A stretch of 64,000 nucleotides of DNA from Pholiota molesta (GCA_014925825.1 JACGCK010000072.1:1-64000), one strand, 5' to 3'. Positions 1 to 12,340 are shown, counted from the stretch's first letter. Notes: generated from the letters alone by a model not told the origin. Numbers and translations are program-made.

Positions 1-3000
1 ATAGAGAAGCTCCGGGGGTGGTACAACACACCGACAATGTTTCCAAAGAAACTTTGGAGAGGATTGCTTGAGATTATCAAATGTGACCGGAGGAGTCTGT
101 TGGGAGCCCCAAGCATTTATACGCTGCTTATCCTCCTCATCCACTAGAAAAATGGCATCGCGAAGAGTACGCACAAACTCGAAGCGAAGTCCATGAGCCC
201 GTGGAATGTAAAACATCTTGAAGATATGGAAGATATCCTTTAGTACACGACTGCGTATTGAGGTTGGCCATTGAGTAGGAACAGGCCCAAGGATGTGATT
301 TCCCTCATCAACACTGACAGGATCTGCAATATGTGCCTCGGATGTTGCAGCAGTTGTATTGAGACCATCACAGAACATGTCATTAACGATTGGCGCAAAC
401 TCATCGTGATTAGGACCATCATCACAAGGAGGGGTATTGTAAAGCATAGGATTGGGATTAGGTGCTGTATATATGGTGGATGTCATGCTTGATGGTATAA
501 GACTTGGTTCAAGTGAACGTGAGGCCGAACTTGGTGACTCTGCAAGCCTAAGATGGCTGCGAAGGGCGACCAAATTGAAAGGTGTCGGGCCAAACATACT
601 TAGCGACTTCTTTTTATACAGCCCAAGTGTGGCACCAGGCACCAGAACCTCGGTAATTTCAACAACTGTCCTAGTCCGCAAGACCTGAATCCCATCGCAC
701 TCCCTATCATTGCAGTTTTGGGATATTCGACCATATGCGATCAAGCGGGTATTGTCGTCATGATAAACATGGACAGGAAGGCCAGGTTCCGGATGTTCTG
801 GGAGTGGCTGAGGGGTTGGAATACGAGAAATGGCATGATAAAGCACCAACAAGACATAGGCGTCTCGTGCTGCATAATCAATTTGGTCCTTCGTTAGTTC
901 CTCATTTTCCCATTGGTTGCTGAGGCGTTCAGGAACATTTTTATCGAGCCGCTTTCCCAGAACAGCTGCGCAGATATCAGAGAGGCTGCACCTTGCTGTC
1001 GAAATAAGATTCCATTCCTTCACGAGCTTTGCAAGGTCTAGGCCACCAACAAATGGCTCCGAGTCCTCACAGGCTTTTTGGAGATATTGGAGGTCGGCAT
1101 TGACGAGCCGGCCGACCTTGAGAACGTTCGGATTGCAAAGGAGAAGCTTGAGGTGGTGCGGAAGCTTTCGTGACACCAACAGCTTGCCAACCTAATGAGC
1201 AGCAATGAGTATAGATTTACGAGTGAATTTAATTCAACTTACTTGGAGAATATATATTGTTTTTCATAAGCAATTTGAATAACGGCTGTTGTCCCTCGTG
1301 AAATAACATCGCCATGAGAAGAGGCCTCTACATTCCATTCGGAATCAAAGCCAACAATAATTTGGCCAGCAGATCCATTAAGGGGCAATGCGTCGAGGAT
1401 TTTGCGCATGTCATCATCAATAGTTGAAGGTGTTGTTTTCACTTGGATTTGGATTTCTGGAGGGATAATAAAAGGCTCGAGGTGCACGTATTTCTTGACA
1501 GGAGTGACATTTTCACGGAGTGAGGGGAAGGCTCCTTCTAGGAACTGCTTGTCGGCCATGTTATCTGTATAAAAGATGGATGGCTGGCTGTGGCCATAGA
1601 GGTCTAGCGAGGTGCGCATTTGCTCGAGCGCATGACGGAACGAGTCGTGTGATTTGCTCCCAATGAGGTTGCAAATGCGTATCTCACCCTTTTCGTTCGT
1701 GATAGTGAGAAGCCCAGTGAAGATCTGGACACCATTCACTTTCGCAAGGTGCTTCGTAATCTATCACAAAGATGAGAATCAATTAACAAAGAGAAAAGAA
1801 ACCTAAACAGACCTTATGACTATGGTCAACTGCGCAAATCTCCGCAGATAACATAGATGTATGCTGGTTGAGCTCATCTTGGTGGGACTCAATAAACTGG
1901 TCATACATGTTTCTCAGCCAATCCATACTAGGAACGAAGCCATGACACCCTTTCTCCGAGTTGTCATCATAGGGTAAAAACATTTCAAACGTCTTCCCTT
2001 GCCATTTGGCCATATCTTTCTGTCGCACTAGTGAATGTAAATATTGCAAATGTAGAGTATCATGATGCTGGAGGTGCTGGACGCGCAGAGCATCCGAGAA
2101 CTGCTTCGGTCCCATCCCATTCTGGAAACAAGACCTCATCATTGAAAAGACGGTCTTTGAGAGGCCGCTTCGATGGCTAAGACATGCCGGAAACTCCAAA
2201 AAGAGAGCGCGAGGGAGGATATCAAGGATTCGGCTGTCATAACTGCGAAAAGTAACTGTACGCTTGCCCGACTTTGGGTGCTGGCAGTTCGGACACTTGT
2301 AACGATATCCAATGAGCCAAAAAGAGTCGATTTGATCGACACAATGGCGAGGGTAGCGTAGATGGCTGTGTCGACGGAGCGTCGCTTTGCAGTTTGGGCA
2401 CGGAATGCCTCCTGGGCACAGAGCCTCTGGATCCCAAAGAAAGAAACGAGGGTTGTATAGAAGTTGTGGGGCTGGAGTTGACTGACGTAGCAGAAAGAAA
2501 GTTGATTTCTGGGGAAACCAGAATGTCTGATGATCACGATAGAGTGGCGGGAGGCCGTCCTGTCCGCGTGTGTTCGACTCCTTGACCTTCGCTTGAAATT
2601 CAGCTGATAGCCACTCTGGAAGAGGGCGCCGAATATTATGGCCTGTCGGCTTTGTATCGTTCGCTTCGAAAGGGCGAGCCGCTGGGTCTTTGTCGTCATC
2701 CGAATCCTCCGCATCCTGGCCAACCTCATCATTCTCTGCCCCTACACCGTCCTCAAGCAGCCCGGCATATTCGTCATCATCGTCGTCGTCACCACATTCA
2801 AGTTCAACAGGGTGTTCTGGGTCTGCACCTGGAACAATGCACATTTCCTGTGGTGGCGCCAGACGAGGGTCTACGGCAGGCGCTACAGATGCAGGGCGAG
2901 TGCCCGAGGCAGTTTTCAATGCTGCTAAAGATTTTATTAGACAGGTATCAGATTTTATAGACAAGGCATACATACTTGTACGTGCACCATCCGATGGATT

Positions 3001-3928
3001 GATGGAGTCCGAGCAGAGTGTGCTGCCCGCGGGTGGACAGGACATGGGTGATATGTGTATTCCGGGGGTAGCCTGTCCAGAAAGTAGTTAGTTCAAAGCG
3101 AAAAAAATGCACGAAAGAGATAATAAACTTACCAGCTGATCATTAATGAGGTTTGGTGGTGGCACATCCTGCAACGAAAGGGCCGTGTTCTGAGCACTAC
3201 CATGCATAAACTAGCAGAAACCTCATGAGAAAACAGTCATTTAGAAAAGGACGAAGTACTCACAAATTGGCCGAACTCAGTGGAAACGCCTGAGGTACCG
3301 GAATCGACGTGTTTCTTGGGTCATCCAGGGCCTCGCTTGGCTTCTGGAAGGGCAAGAAAGCCCCCATTCTCTGCGAATGACAACGCCTGTGCTCGCTGCT
3401 TGGGGCCTGTTCCAGGAGGCCGCCCTGGCTTGCGACGTGGGGGCTGGGATGAACTGTCGTTGGGTACATCGTCCTTGAGTTTGTTTTTGCTTCCTTTGGG
3501 CCATCCTCGCCCACGCTTTAACGCCTCGGTCGATAACGCGGCATCGCTCGCTGATAATGCGGCATTATTCGGTGATGCTGTACACGCAGTTGGCTCGCAG
3601 ACTAGATCAAATCATGGGAACATATCAGAAATGGAAGGTGAGTGATGGAAAGTTAGCTCACCGGTTGTTGAGCTGGTTGGCTCCAGCTGCAGCGCGTGCA
3701 AAGACGCGCTTTCATTTGTCGAAACAGCTTGACTGGCGAGCAAAAGTTGGTTCAGTGATGTGCTGCCCAAAGAATAAATATAGCATATGCTCACCTGCTT
3801 TCCGAAGCATGTAGTTTGCTGCCGTACGCCACCTTCTCGAAGTGATCCAGTGCGTCATGGGCCTCGGCCGTGTTCCAAAACGCATCTTCACCGTATATAT
3901 CGTCGAAATTGTCGTGTTTGTTGTCCAT
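1..3928 (-). pseudogene. DUF6729 / DDE-transposase-like / 3'-5' exonuclease fusion gene (partial, damaged)
   Basis: I trace eight exons from ATG 3928: 3928-3795, 3732-3662, 3601-3264, 3210-3133, 3072-2976, 2924-1813, 1760-1243, and 1191 to the left edge. The first six join in phase. In order they encode an acidic N-terminus, AT-hook-like motifs (KRGRGWPKG, RRKPGRPPG), a zinc-ribbon region (CPNC near 2400, CPNC near 2290) resembling DUF6729, and an RNase H-like core (DHSHK, FYTDN). A WRN/DnaQ-type exonuclease follows (GFDSEW, later YAARDAYV). Two lesions are visible. An in-frame TGA at 3321-3323 sits where a third AT-hook would read GPGRPKK (CGA to TGA). The exon 7/8 splice (AA then GTTGGC) is one base out of frame. 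The family is probably nuclear and DNA-acting; its function is unknown to me. The C-terminus lies outside the window. Confidence 0.75.
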
Positions 3929-4067
3929 TCCGTGTACGCAAGAGTGACTGGAAGACGAGTAAGTCTCTGCGGAGCTCCAGCCATCCAGTCATGTGTTTAA
4001 TTTTTTTTCTTAGCTAATATTTTTCGGTATCAGTATCGGTATCTGCCAACAACACCACTAGCGAGCC
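3929..4067. other. Short spacer between the exonuclease gene and the palindromic element
   Basis: T-rich spacer with a few GGTATC/CAGTATC direct repeats (about 4025-4055). I see no gene here. Confidence 0.5.
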
Positions 4068-6332
4068 CAAATATCTAGCAAATCAGATCAATCTGCTGAT
4101 TGATGAGGCACATGATGGGATAAGATTACCCAAAATGGGGGATGCCTCATTAGGGAGATAACCCTATTTGGGTGTGGGAACATCCCAAAATAGAATATAT
4201 CCACTATTATTGGTACTGCATATTGCAGCCTGGGCGCTTCCCCTGGGCGAGTATAGGACTATGTTATATTAGTAGATGCGTATTTTTAATACAAATCCAA
4301 CGCAAAAAGTTTCGTGATTTTATCTGCACGCGTTCACGAGATATAAGCGAAATACTGTGGCGATAAATAGGTGCCTAATGTAATTTGTATTTTCCTCAAT
4401 AACCGGTGGGTCAATTTCTACGCTCTAAATTAGATTATGTAGATGCTATTAAGAGCTTTGAAACGCGTGCCTGACCATGTATTTGCGCTCGGTACTGGTG
4501 CAGGAAATCGCGTGCGCTTATTTAGAAACGCACGTTTTTAGCGACCGCACTTCTCACGCTCCTTTGTTGAAAATATACTCAAAGATACTACTTATATACC
4601 CCTTTCTGCTGCATTTTATTTGAAAAGATTTCGTCCACTGGTGCACCTGTACGCACATTTTAATTGTTGCATATATACCATAGCAGGCAAGGGATCAATT
4701 TGTCTGTTTTGGAATACCTCTACTCTCCTGAATTTTCTAAATTTAATGATATAGCTATTGTGGCATAATAAAGGGTGCAAGAGAGCGAAATAGAATAGGT
4801 GCTGGCATGGAAAATAGGCTGGATTGATCCAGATTACCATATTTGGCTAGCCATCAGTGGCAGATCCCTCTGGACCCCCTCAAAAGCAGGCACCCATTTC
4901 TCCACCAATTCTTGTCCAAATCACTTCAAATCTTTTGCAAATAGTAATTATACATAGAGGACAGAATTTCCATTATATTAGGTTTACCAATTTATCCCTT
5001 TATATGTATGCATTCACTGATTTCGCCTTTTGGCCCAGGTGAGCAATATCTATCTTTTGAAATACTCTATATTTCATCCTGATTCCACTTGGAACAGATG
5101 AAGAAAAGTAACTAGGTCTAGGAACATGTGTTTGGACAGGTCAATGAGCATGGTTTGAAATGGTATTACAGAAATGGTATAGAGACATGTATCAATTGCT
5201 ATAAGAACTGTAACAGTCATAACTTACTATCTTAAAAGCGAAATGAGTTATATCCCCACCTCCCTGCAAAACTATATTCCAAGGTCTACTTACTTTTCTC
5301 TTCCTTCTCCAAGTGGAATCATGTTCAAATATGCAGTATTTCAAGGGAGAGATATTGCTCACCTGGCCAAAAAGCGAAATGAATAAATACATGCACACAA
5401 AGAGATAAATCGATAAATCTAACATAGTGGAAATTATCTTCCCATTAAATACATACTATTTGCAAAAGAATTGAAGTGATTTGATTGAGAATTAGTGGAG
5501 AAATGAGTGCCTACTTTTGAGGGGGTCCAAAGGGACCTGCCACTGATGGCTACCCAAATATGGTAATTCCGATCAATCCAGCCTATTGTCCATGCCAGCA
5601 CCCATTCTATTTCGCTCTCCTACACCCCATCTCTTGCCACAATGCCTATATCATTAAATTGAGAAAAATCAGGAGAGTAGAACTGTACAAAATTGCACAA
5701 ATGGATCCATTGCCTGCTATGGTATATATAGAACAATTAGAATGCGAATACAGGTGCACCATTTCATCGAATCATTCCAACTAAAATGCAGTAGAAAGGT
5801 ACATATAGGTAGTATTTTGCAGTATGTTTTCGTGGAAAGAGCGTGAGAAATGCGGACGCTAGAAGCGCGCGTTTCTAAATAAGCGCACGCAATTTCCTGC
5901 GCTAATACCTCACGCAAATACGTGATCAAGGGCGCGTTTTAAAGCTCCTCATAACACCTACATAATTTAATTTAGAGCGTACGAATAGACCCACCGGTTA
6001 TAGAGGAAAATGCAAATTACAGTGTTTGCTCATTAAGCGCACCCAGTATTTCGCTTATATCTCGTGAACGCGTGCAGATAAAATCACGAAACCTTTTGCG
6101 CTGGATTCGTATTAAAAATACGCATCTACTGATATAACATAGTTCTATACTCGCCCAGGGGAAGCGCCCAGGCTGCAATATGCAGTACCAATAATAGTGG
6201 ATATATTCTATTTTGGGATGTTCCCACACCCAAATAGGGTCATATGCCTAATGTGGCATCGCTATTTTGAGCAATGATATCACATCAGGTGCTTGATCAG
6301 TCAGTAGATTGATCTGATCTGCTAGATATTTG
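4068..6332. mobile_element. 2.27-kb palindromic (foldback) element
   Basis: The two halves are inverted copies of each other. The left arm, about 4068-5135, matches the reverse complement of the right arm, about 5265-6332, along its whole length. The outer ends read CAAATATCTAGCA and TGCTAGATATTTG. Small ORFs occur as mirror pairs (4172-4366 plus with 6017-6229 minus; 4616-4840 minus with 5560-5784 plus), as expected of a palindrome rather than of genes. Only about 130 bp in the centre looks unpaired. There is no transposase and I found no clear target duplication. It is probably a non-autonomous foldback/MITE-like element, with arms diverged enough to be clonable. Confidence 0.8.
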
Positions 6333-6394
6333 TATTTGATATAAATTCTAAATATAGAAATTTCAAAAAAGCGCTGGTATCAGATTGAAATAGT

Positions 6395-6600
6395 TATGAG
6401 AACCTATGCCAATTTATTGAGATATTATGAGATTTTGTGGCAGCTGATTAAGATATTAATGAAATTTTGTGGTTCCTAATTGAGATGCTTATGAGAGTCT
6501 ATGACAATTTATTGAGATCCAAATCTGGTTATGAGATTTTGTAGCAGCTGAATCAGATATTTATGAAATTTTGTGGTATCAGAATGAAACTTGTGTTGCG
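6395..6600. repeat. Degenerate ~36-bp minisatellite (locus 1)
   Basis: Loose tandem copies of a unit like ATGAGATTTTGTGGCAGCTG followed by ATTGAGAT. The same unit recurs at 14880-15235. No coding potential seen. Confidence 0.65.
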
Positions 6601-6612
6601 GGCCATTGCTTC

Positions 6613-6682
6613 GCATGGCAATACGAGTCTTTACACAAATTAAACTTAACAGTTTTGTATGTAAAGACTTGTATTGCCATGC
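6613..6682. repeat. 70-bp imperfect hairpin
   Basis: GCATGGCAATACGAGTCTTT at 6613 pairs with the reverse complement of the run ending at 6682 (AAAGACTTGTATTGCCATGC), leaving an AT-rich loop of about 30 bp. It may be the end of the repeat family at 14.87 kb, which also carries GTAAAGACTCGTA. Confidence 0.6.
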
Positions 6683-7080
6683 AAAGTTAATACAATTACT
6701 AAAATATATAAATATTGCTCGACCTACTAATACAACCTAAAATACATAAATTGTAACTATATTATTATTTTATTCAGATTTTACTTTCTGTATATACAAT
6801 ATGCCATATGCTTGCCATCTGAATCTTTAAGCCATTTGGTATCTAATAGAAGATCAATAGTTTTTTCTTTCTTACATTAAGCCACCAAGTGGAAATGATG
6901 CAAACAGTGCTTAATATGAATATGACAATTCAATCCTAAATCACCTGGTACCCTAACCCAACCAAATGATTCATCATTCCACAAAGGATGTTCCTTGTTG
7001 ACTTTGTACCACAATGAAGAAGAAGATCCTTAGATGTACAAGTCACCAGGATAGCCGAGATGCAAAGGAGGATAATGATT
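6683..7080. other. AT-rich intergenic stretch
   Basis: No open frame, motif or repeat that I recognise until the target duplication of the LTR element at 7081-7085 (ATATG). Confidence 0.5.
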
Positions 7081-7085
7081 ATATG

Positions 7086-7238
7086 TGTGGGAATTCGTCG
7101 GGTCGCGTTGCTGCGAGACGGGGTAGCGGGAACTTGATGGCAATTGAGTGAGGAACGTACATACAAAAATGTCCCTACAATCTACAAAAAGATCACGTGT
7201 CATAATACGAAACTCCGCTGAGCTCGTAATTTCCAACA
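7086..7238 (-). repeat. 3' LTR of the 5.5-kb element
   Basis: 153 bp with TG...CA ends, 150/153 identical to the copy at 12453-12605 by eye. Left flank is ATATG. Confidence 0.85.
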
Positions 7239-8099
7239 TACCCCCTCGAGCGAAAGCGGGGTGAATCCGAAATAAAATAAGAGAAATGGAAAACAAAAGA
7301 GAGCATCACAAAATAAATCACACCCCCTCAAACATAAGACCATCCTCCAATCCTTCAAAAACGTGCTCCATAAAACAAGGAGACTTCAAACTTCTGCGCT
7401 GGACAGCGGCTTCCAAGATTGCATGCGACTGGCGGTTTCGGGTTCGGTGCACCTAGCTGGTGGTTTCTGGCATACAGCCCATACCATCAGGAAAAACACT
7501 TTTGATCCCGGCTAGCTTTAGGACAGTCGCTTGATGGTAACATGTCACGAGGCTATTCTGGGAACTCAGGGCACTGTAGGCACCCTAGAATGCCCTGGAT
7601 TGTCCTGGGCATGTTCCAAGGCTATTCAAGGCTCTTTAAATCCTGGGCACATTTCAAGGCTATTCAAGGCTCTTCAAATCATGTCAATTACTTGAATTAC
7701 CATTTATCCCCTAGAGTGAATCAAATCTACAGGCCAATGAAATATAGATTTATAACAATGTAATAAGTAATATTTCAAGTCTAAGCTAGTACAGTATGGT
7801 GTTGGGACTGCCAGAGCAGCATTGAGCTCCTGCGCTGGTGACCTCTCATAGCATCAAGCTTCAGCTCAACTGCAGCACCGAGCCCACCTCAGCGTCTATG
7901 TGCCGCAGAGACTGCAATATTTGCAGCTCACTTTGTACACGTAGACGGTACATATGGTAGGGCAGAGCAGTGGGGAGGGGAGAAGGGGCTGGTGTCAAGG
8001 ATAGCAGCAGACAAGCCAACAAGCGAGGGGGCATGGCGGGAAGGACTGGGACACAGGCCCATTAGGGGCGAACGAGCTGTCATCATTCGTCTTTGTGCA
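7239..8099. other. Internal LTR-element DNA, no gene
   Basis: Contains short repeated phrases such as CAAGGCTATTCAAGGCTCTT (7617, 7656) and GCCCTGG-rich words that recur at 11700-11830 near the other end of the element. No coding region is supported. Confidence 0.5.
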
Positions 8100-8760
8100 C
8101 CATGTCCATGCGAACGTGCCCACCGCCCATGTCCCTGTGCCCGCTGCCCGTGACGTGCCCGCTGGCGGCGTCTTCATGCCCACCGGCGATGTTGTTGTGT
8201 GGGCGGCTGGTGTCGTCGTGGCGGTACGAGTAGCAGCGGACCGCCTACGGCGTCGACGGGCTCGGGCTCGATATGCACTACCGCTGGCGGCCACGTTGCC
8301 CGCTGGAGTTCGCACCGTCGTCGGTGCTCCGTCTGCCATTCGTATGGCTGCCGCGAGTGGTTGGGGACGTCAACAACGGCAGCAAGAGGTGACGAGAATT
8401 CGTCACCCTCCGGTGGTGGGTGCCCATCGTGCCTACTGCTGGTGTTGTGCCCGCTGACGGTGTCTTCGTGCCCATCAGCAGTGTTGCTGTGCGGGTGGCT
8501 GGTGTCGTCGTAGTGGTACGAGCGGCAGCGGAAAATGCTGGCATGCCGCGTGCATGACCTCCCGCGGCGTCGACATGCTCGAGCATCCCGCTGCAGGGCA
8601 TACGTGAACCGCCGCTGCCGCTAGTAGTCGTGCGCATCGACTCCGGCAGTGAGAGGTGATGACAATACATCACACTCCACACGCGCAGCACGCCGCAATG
8701 CTGGACCCTGCCATGCACGATGTCGGACTGCTGTTGCAGGCCACGTTGGCCACTGTGGCT
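8100..8760. repeat. Diverged ~290-bp tandem duplication
   Basis: The segment starting GTGCCCGCTGGCGGCGTCTT near 8155 recurs near 8448, sharing the GGCTGGTGTCGTCGT block and the downstream GAGGTGA...TCAC region. The large open frames on both strands here reflect high GC, not a recognisable protein. Confidence 0.65.
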
Positions 8761-9076
8761 CGCGCCGCTGTCGGTGCTGTCAGTGATGGAGTACCAGCTG
8801 ACAGCCTCACCGGCAAAGCCTGGCAGAGAGAGAGGTGTCAGTAGGCGAAAGGGAAAGGAGGCTAAACTCGGGCGCACCTGGCGGATCTCCGCTCCCCGGG
8901 TCTTCCCTTTGGTCTTTCAGTCCCTAATCCCGTCGATGTGGTCGTGAGCACTGGTGGCGTGGAGTGACGATGCTGGCGGTTGAGAGAGGAACGCGGGATC
9001 GTGCTGATACGGATGATGGACGTCTCGGCAGACGCCGAGACGCGCGACAAACACCGAAGGGGCGAAGATTTGAAAT

Positions 9077-9973
9077 TAGTGTTTGCAGGTCCGGTCCGGT
9101 CCGGTCTTTTGCCCAAATTTGGCAAGACCGAGACCGAGACTGGTCCAGGGCAGTCTCAAGACTGCAAAAAACCGACGAAGACCGACATAGACTGGTTTAT
9201 GTCGGTCTTGGGCGGTTCAGCAACTGACAAAAACCGGTCTCAACAGTCCTAGTTAAGACTGGTTGAGAACTGGTTGTAGACCGGTCTTAACCAGCATTTT
9301 AAGCTGGATTTTCCATGTAGAAACTATTTAACTAGTAGAATTAGACTACTTGAGCCATTTGACCATATCTCAGTGAGTTCGTAACCAAATATTATGTGTA
9401 AGGGCTCATTAGATAGGTATTTAATGTTTACCTTGGCCCTGGTTTTCGAAAGGCTAGCTTACTTAACGAATGAAATGTTGGAAAAGCGTCTTGTAGTAGT
9501 CTGGTAATGTACACATCATCAATTTAATTATAACTCAGTCAAATATGGCTCGATTATTTAGGTCTAAAATGCATTAGGCAGGTATATATGCCCTCCATGT
9601 ATGTGCAAGTTTGCGAAAGGCACGAATGATTAATGGTTGAAACGCGGGCAAAAGCGTTTATAAGTGCCCAAAATACTCAGCTGATCGTAAACTATTAATA
9701 TCTTTGTCAATTCTTATGCTAAAAATATGGTTTTAACATTGTTCGAAAGGGCTATTAGTGCTCTACTATGCTACAAAAAATCTCGCAGAAAGACCGGTTG
9801 AAACCGGTCCTAACCGGTTTTTATCGGTCTTTTGATTTGGAGAATCAGGAAAGACCGCGGACCGGACCGCGGTTGCGGTCTTGATCGGTCCATTCTATTT
9901 CCGGTCCACTGCGGTTATGGTCCGGTCTTTTTCCGGTCTTTTTCCGGTCTTGTAACCGGACCTGCAAACACTA
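9077..9973. mobile_element. Non-autonomous hAT element, copy 1 (nested in the LTR element)
   Basis: Inverted ends TAGTGTTTGCAGGTCCGGT on both sides and a perfect 8-bp target duplication TTTGAAAT (9069-9076 and 9974-9981) fit the hAT superfamily. Subterminal DNA is packed with GACCGG/CCGGTC words. The 897 bp hold no transposase. The core is homologous to the copies at 12886-13827 and 16769-17770. Confidence 0.88.
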
Positions 9974-10174
9974 TTTGAAATGGAGGAGGGGACGGAGGAA
10001 AGATGGAACGTGGGAGAGCGGATCCAGCTTGAATCCGCTTTCCCACCTTCCATCTAAACAATGAGACGCGTGCGCGACGCGTCGAGACTCGACGCGTCGC
10101 GTTTATGATGTTGAACACGTCACGTGAGTGACGGCACCCGCGGAAAGCACGTGCTGACCGTTTGAACTTCAACG

Positions 10175-11525
10175 TTTGAGCTTCAACATTCCTAAGTCCA
10201 CACTTCTCTGCTCTTTCATTGACGCTCCTCTTCCTCCTCTCTCAATTGCCCTCTACATTTTTCCACCTCCGTCCGTCACTCGCAACAGCCACCCAGCGGC
10301 TTACCGCGACCATCGCGCACATCGAGCACGCCGCGGGCCTCTGCCACGTCAGCAAGTAGCAGACTGGACGTTTGGCAGCGACGAGGCCCTGGAACGTTGT
10401 TGGCACAACGTTCCCTTCTAGGTGAGTCATGTACTGATTGCCACGCTGCGCCGATAACGCACACCCCCAAACGACAGTAGCTGGAAATGCCAGGATTACT
10501 CAGACAATCCCCTCGCCCCGACCCGGACGGCGAACCACGGAAGACCACGGCCACAACCCATGGACAACCACGACAATCGCCCAGGACGACGCCGACGCCG
10601 GGGAGACGAGCTGTCGGTGGGTATTGCGCTACCTCGCCGCGGCCGCGATCCTCTCACGCAAAACCCCCGCTGCCCGGCGCCCCCGCGCAGGCGGTGGGCA
10701 CGGCATCTCCTCACCGACCTACCACCGTCACCCTCAACGATGTTCGCGCCCTCTACACCCATCGACCCGGCCGCGCGTGATGCCGGCGACGACGCCGCCG
10801 CCACGGAGCCCCACCTTTCGCCCTCACCCTCGATGACTCTGCTCGACCTCGACGGCGATTCCAGGTTCTAGGGACGGAACGGCCTCTGGCCGCTAGCCAT
10901 CACCCGCAACGCTCAGCAGTCGACGCTGCCCTATGCCAGCGCTCCGGTCCTCACCATCCATCACCCTCCACCTCCAGCGGCATCCGCGTTTTCGAACGCG
11001 CATGGCCGCGCAACGCGATTCGCAAGACCACAGCAGCCGAGCCCTCCATCGATGACGACGGAGCCCCGCCGCTCGTCCACGTCTGCGACGACTCTCTTCG
11101 ACATCGATTGCACGCTTGCGGCGGCGCAAGTCACCCAGTGCTCAGAGGGCGTCCCAGGGTCGTACCCGACGGAAGACAGTGGTCGCAATATGGCGCGCGG
11201 CCGCATGTACGGTACGTCTGTGCTGGTTGCGGCAGTGTGCAGAAATGCTGATGTTTGCGCGGCAGAGTACAAATGCGCCGCTTACGCTTACGACCCGCGG
11301 ACGCCTGCGCCCACTGATTCCCGCTCTGCTCAACGCATTGCCTGCCACATCACCCGCCAACGGAACAATTAATGTCACCCACCGCAGTGCTAGAAGAGCC
11401 GGAAGAAGGAAGGTGCCACGATGGGAGAGGGCAGCGGCAGACAATGATGCACAACAACGATGGCGGAGGACCACGCATCTGCATCTGCGGACGATGGCGG
11501 CTGTTACATGAATTCCAAGGTTCAA
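10175..11525. other. GC-rich unidentified segment inside the LTR element
   Basis: A CT-rich leader (about 10195-10260) is followed by 1.2 kb of GC-rich DNA with overlapping open frames on both strands (for example 10487-10780 plus, 11142-11525 minus). None has a domain I recognise, and the frames are mutually exclusive low-complexity Pro/Arg/Ala translations. It could be captured host promoter/exon DNA or element leader; I cannot decide. Confidence 0.35.
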
Positions 11526-11999
11526 AAGTATAAATTAGCATACATATTTCATAGTCTGTTGTAGTAGTCTAGTGAGAAATATAAATATTCTAATGAATAA
11601 AACCCCCTTCTCTGATACAATTTAAGAGGTCTTAAAAGTCACCCCTTACTCCCTCCAATATTTCAAAGCAACCTAAAGACTCCTAAGGCTTTCAAATCTA
11701 GCTCTAAGATGCCCTGGGATGATCCCAGGTCTGATCCAGGATGCCCTGGGAACAATGATCAAAGTGACTTCTTCCTCAGAGCGCGCAAAGCTCCCTGATT
11801 GCCCTGATGCCCTGGCTGCCCTAGGGCATCCTAAAGTACCTTAGGTACCTTGAGGTACCTTGAGCCCATAAGTGTTTTTCCTGATGACCTAGCTGGTGGC
11901 TATTGAAGGGTCGAGGAACGGGGATTGGCAAGAATCAATCAGATTGGATGAACATGTCGTCATGCTCCAGGTGACATTGGAGACTTCAAGACTCAAGTT

Positions 12000-12340
12000 G
12001 TGCTCAGTGAGCGACTTTCGAGTGTGCACCCAAAGGTGACTTCCGCATGTGCGCCCAAAGGCAGCTTCCGTTGTGAGCGGCTTCTGTGCCAAAGCGGCAA
12101 CTTCTGATGCGCCGGACGGGTGACTTTCGGGGGTGTGCGCCAAACTAGCGACTTTTGGTGCACTCGACAAGCAGCTTCCAATGCACCGGACAGGCGACTT
12201 CCGAGGGTGTGCGCCAAACTGGTGACTTCCGGTGCGCTCGACAAGCGACTTCTGCGCCAGACTGGCAACTTCCGTGCGCCTGGCTGGCGACTTCCGTGTG
12301 TCTAGCTGGCGACTTCCAAGTGTGCCAAACTCTTAAGAGC
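12000..12340. repeat. Degenerate GGCGACTTCCG minisatellite in the LTR element leader
   Basis: About ten or more variants of a 25-35 bp unit, GGCGACTTCCG then GTGTGCGCCAAACT, run head to tail just inside the 5' LTR (element orientation). A single similar phrase near the other end (7390-7440) suggests the array belongs to the element. Confidence 0.65.

Noticed and set aside
6395..6600. CRISPR-like array
   Set aside because: Units are degenerate and contiguous, with no constant spacer length, and the organism is eukaryotic.
8095..8877. Open frames in the 290-bp duplicated region
   Set aside because: Open on both strands owing to high GC; translations are low complexity and not conserved between the two repeat copies.
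10438..11511. Several overlapping GC-rich frames as candidate genes
   Set aside because: They overlap in different frames and strands, are Pro/Arg/Ala-rich and lack any domain or clear introns.
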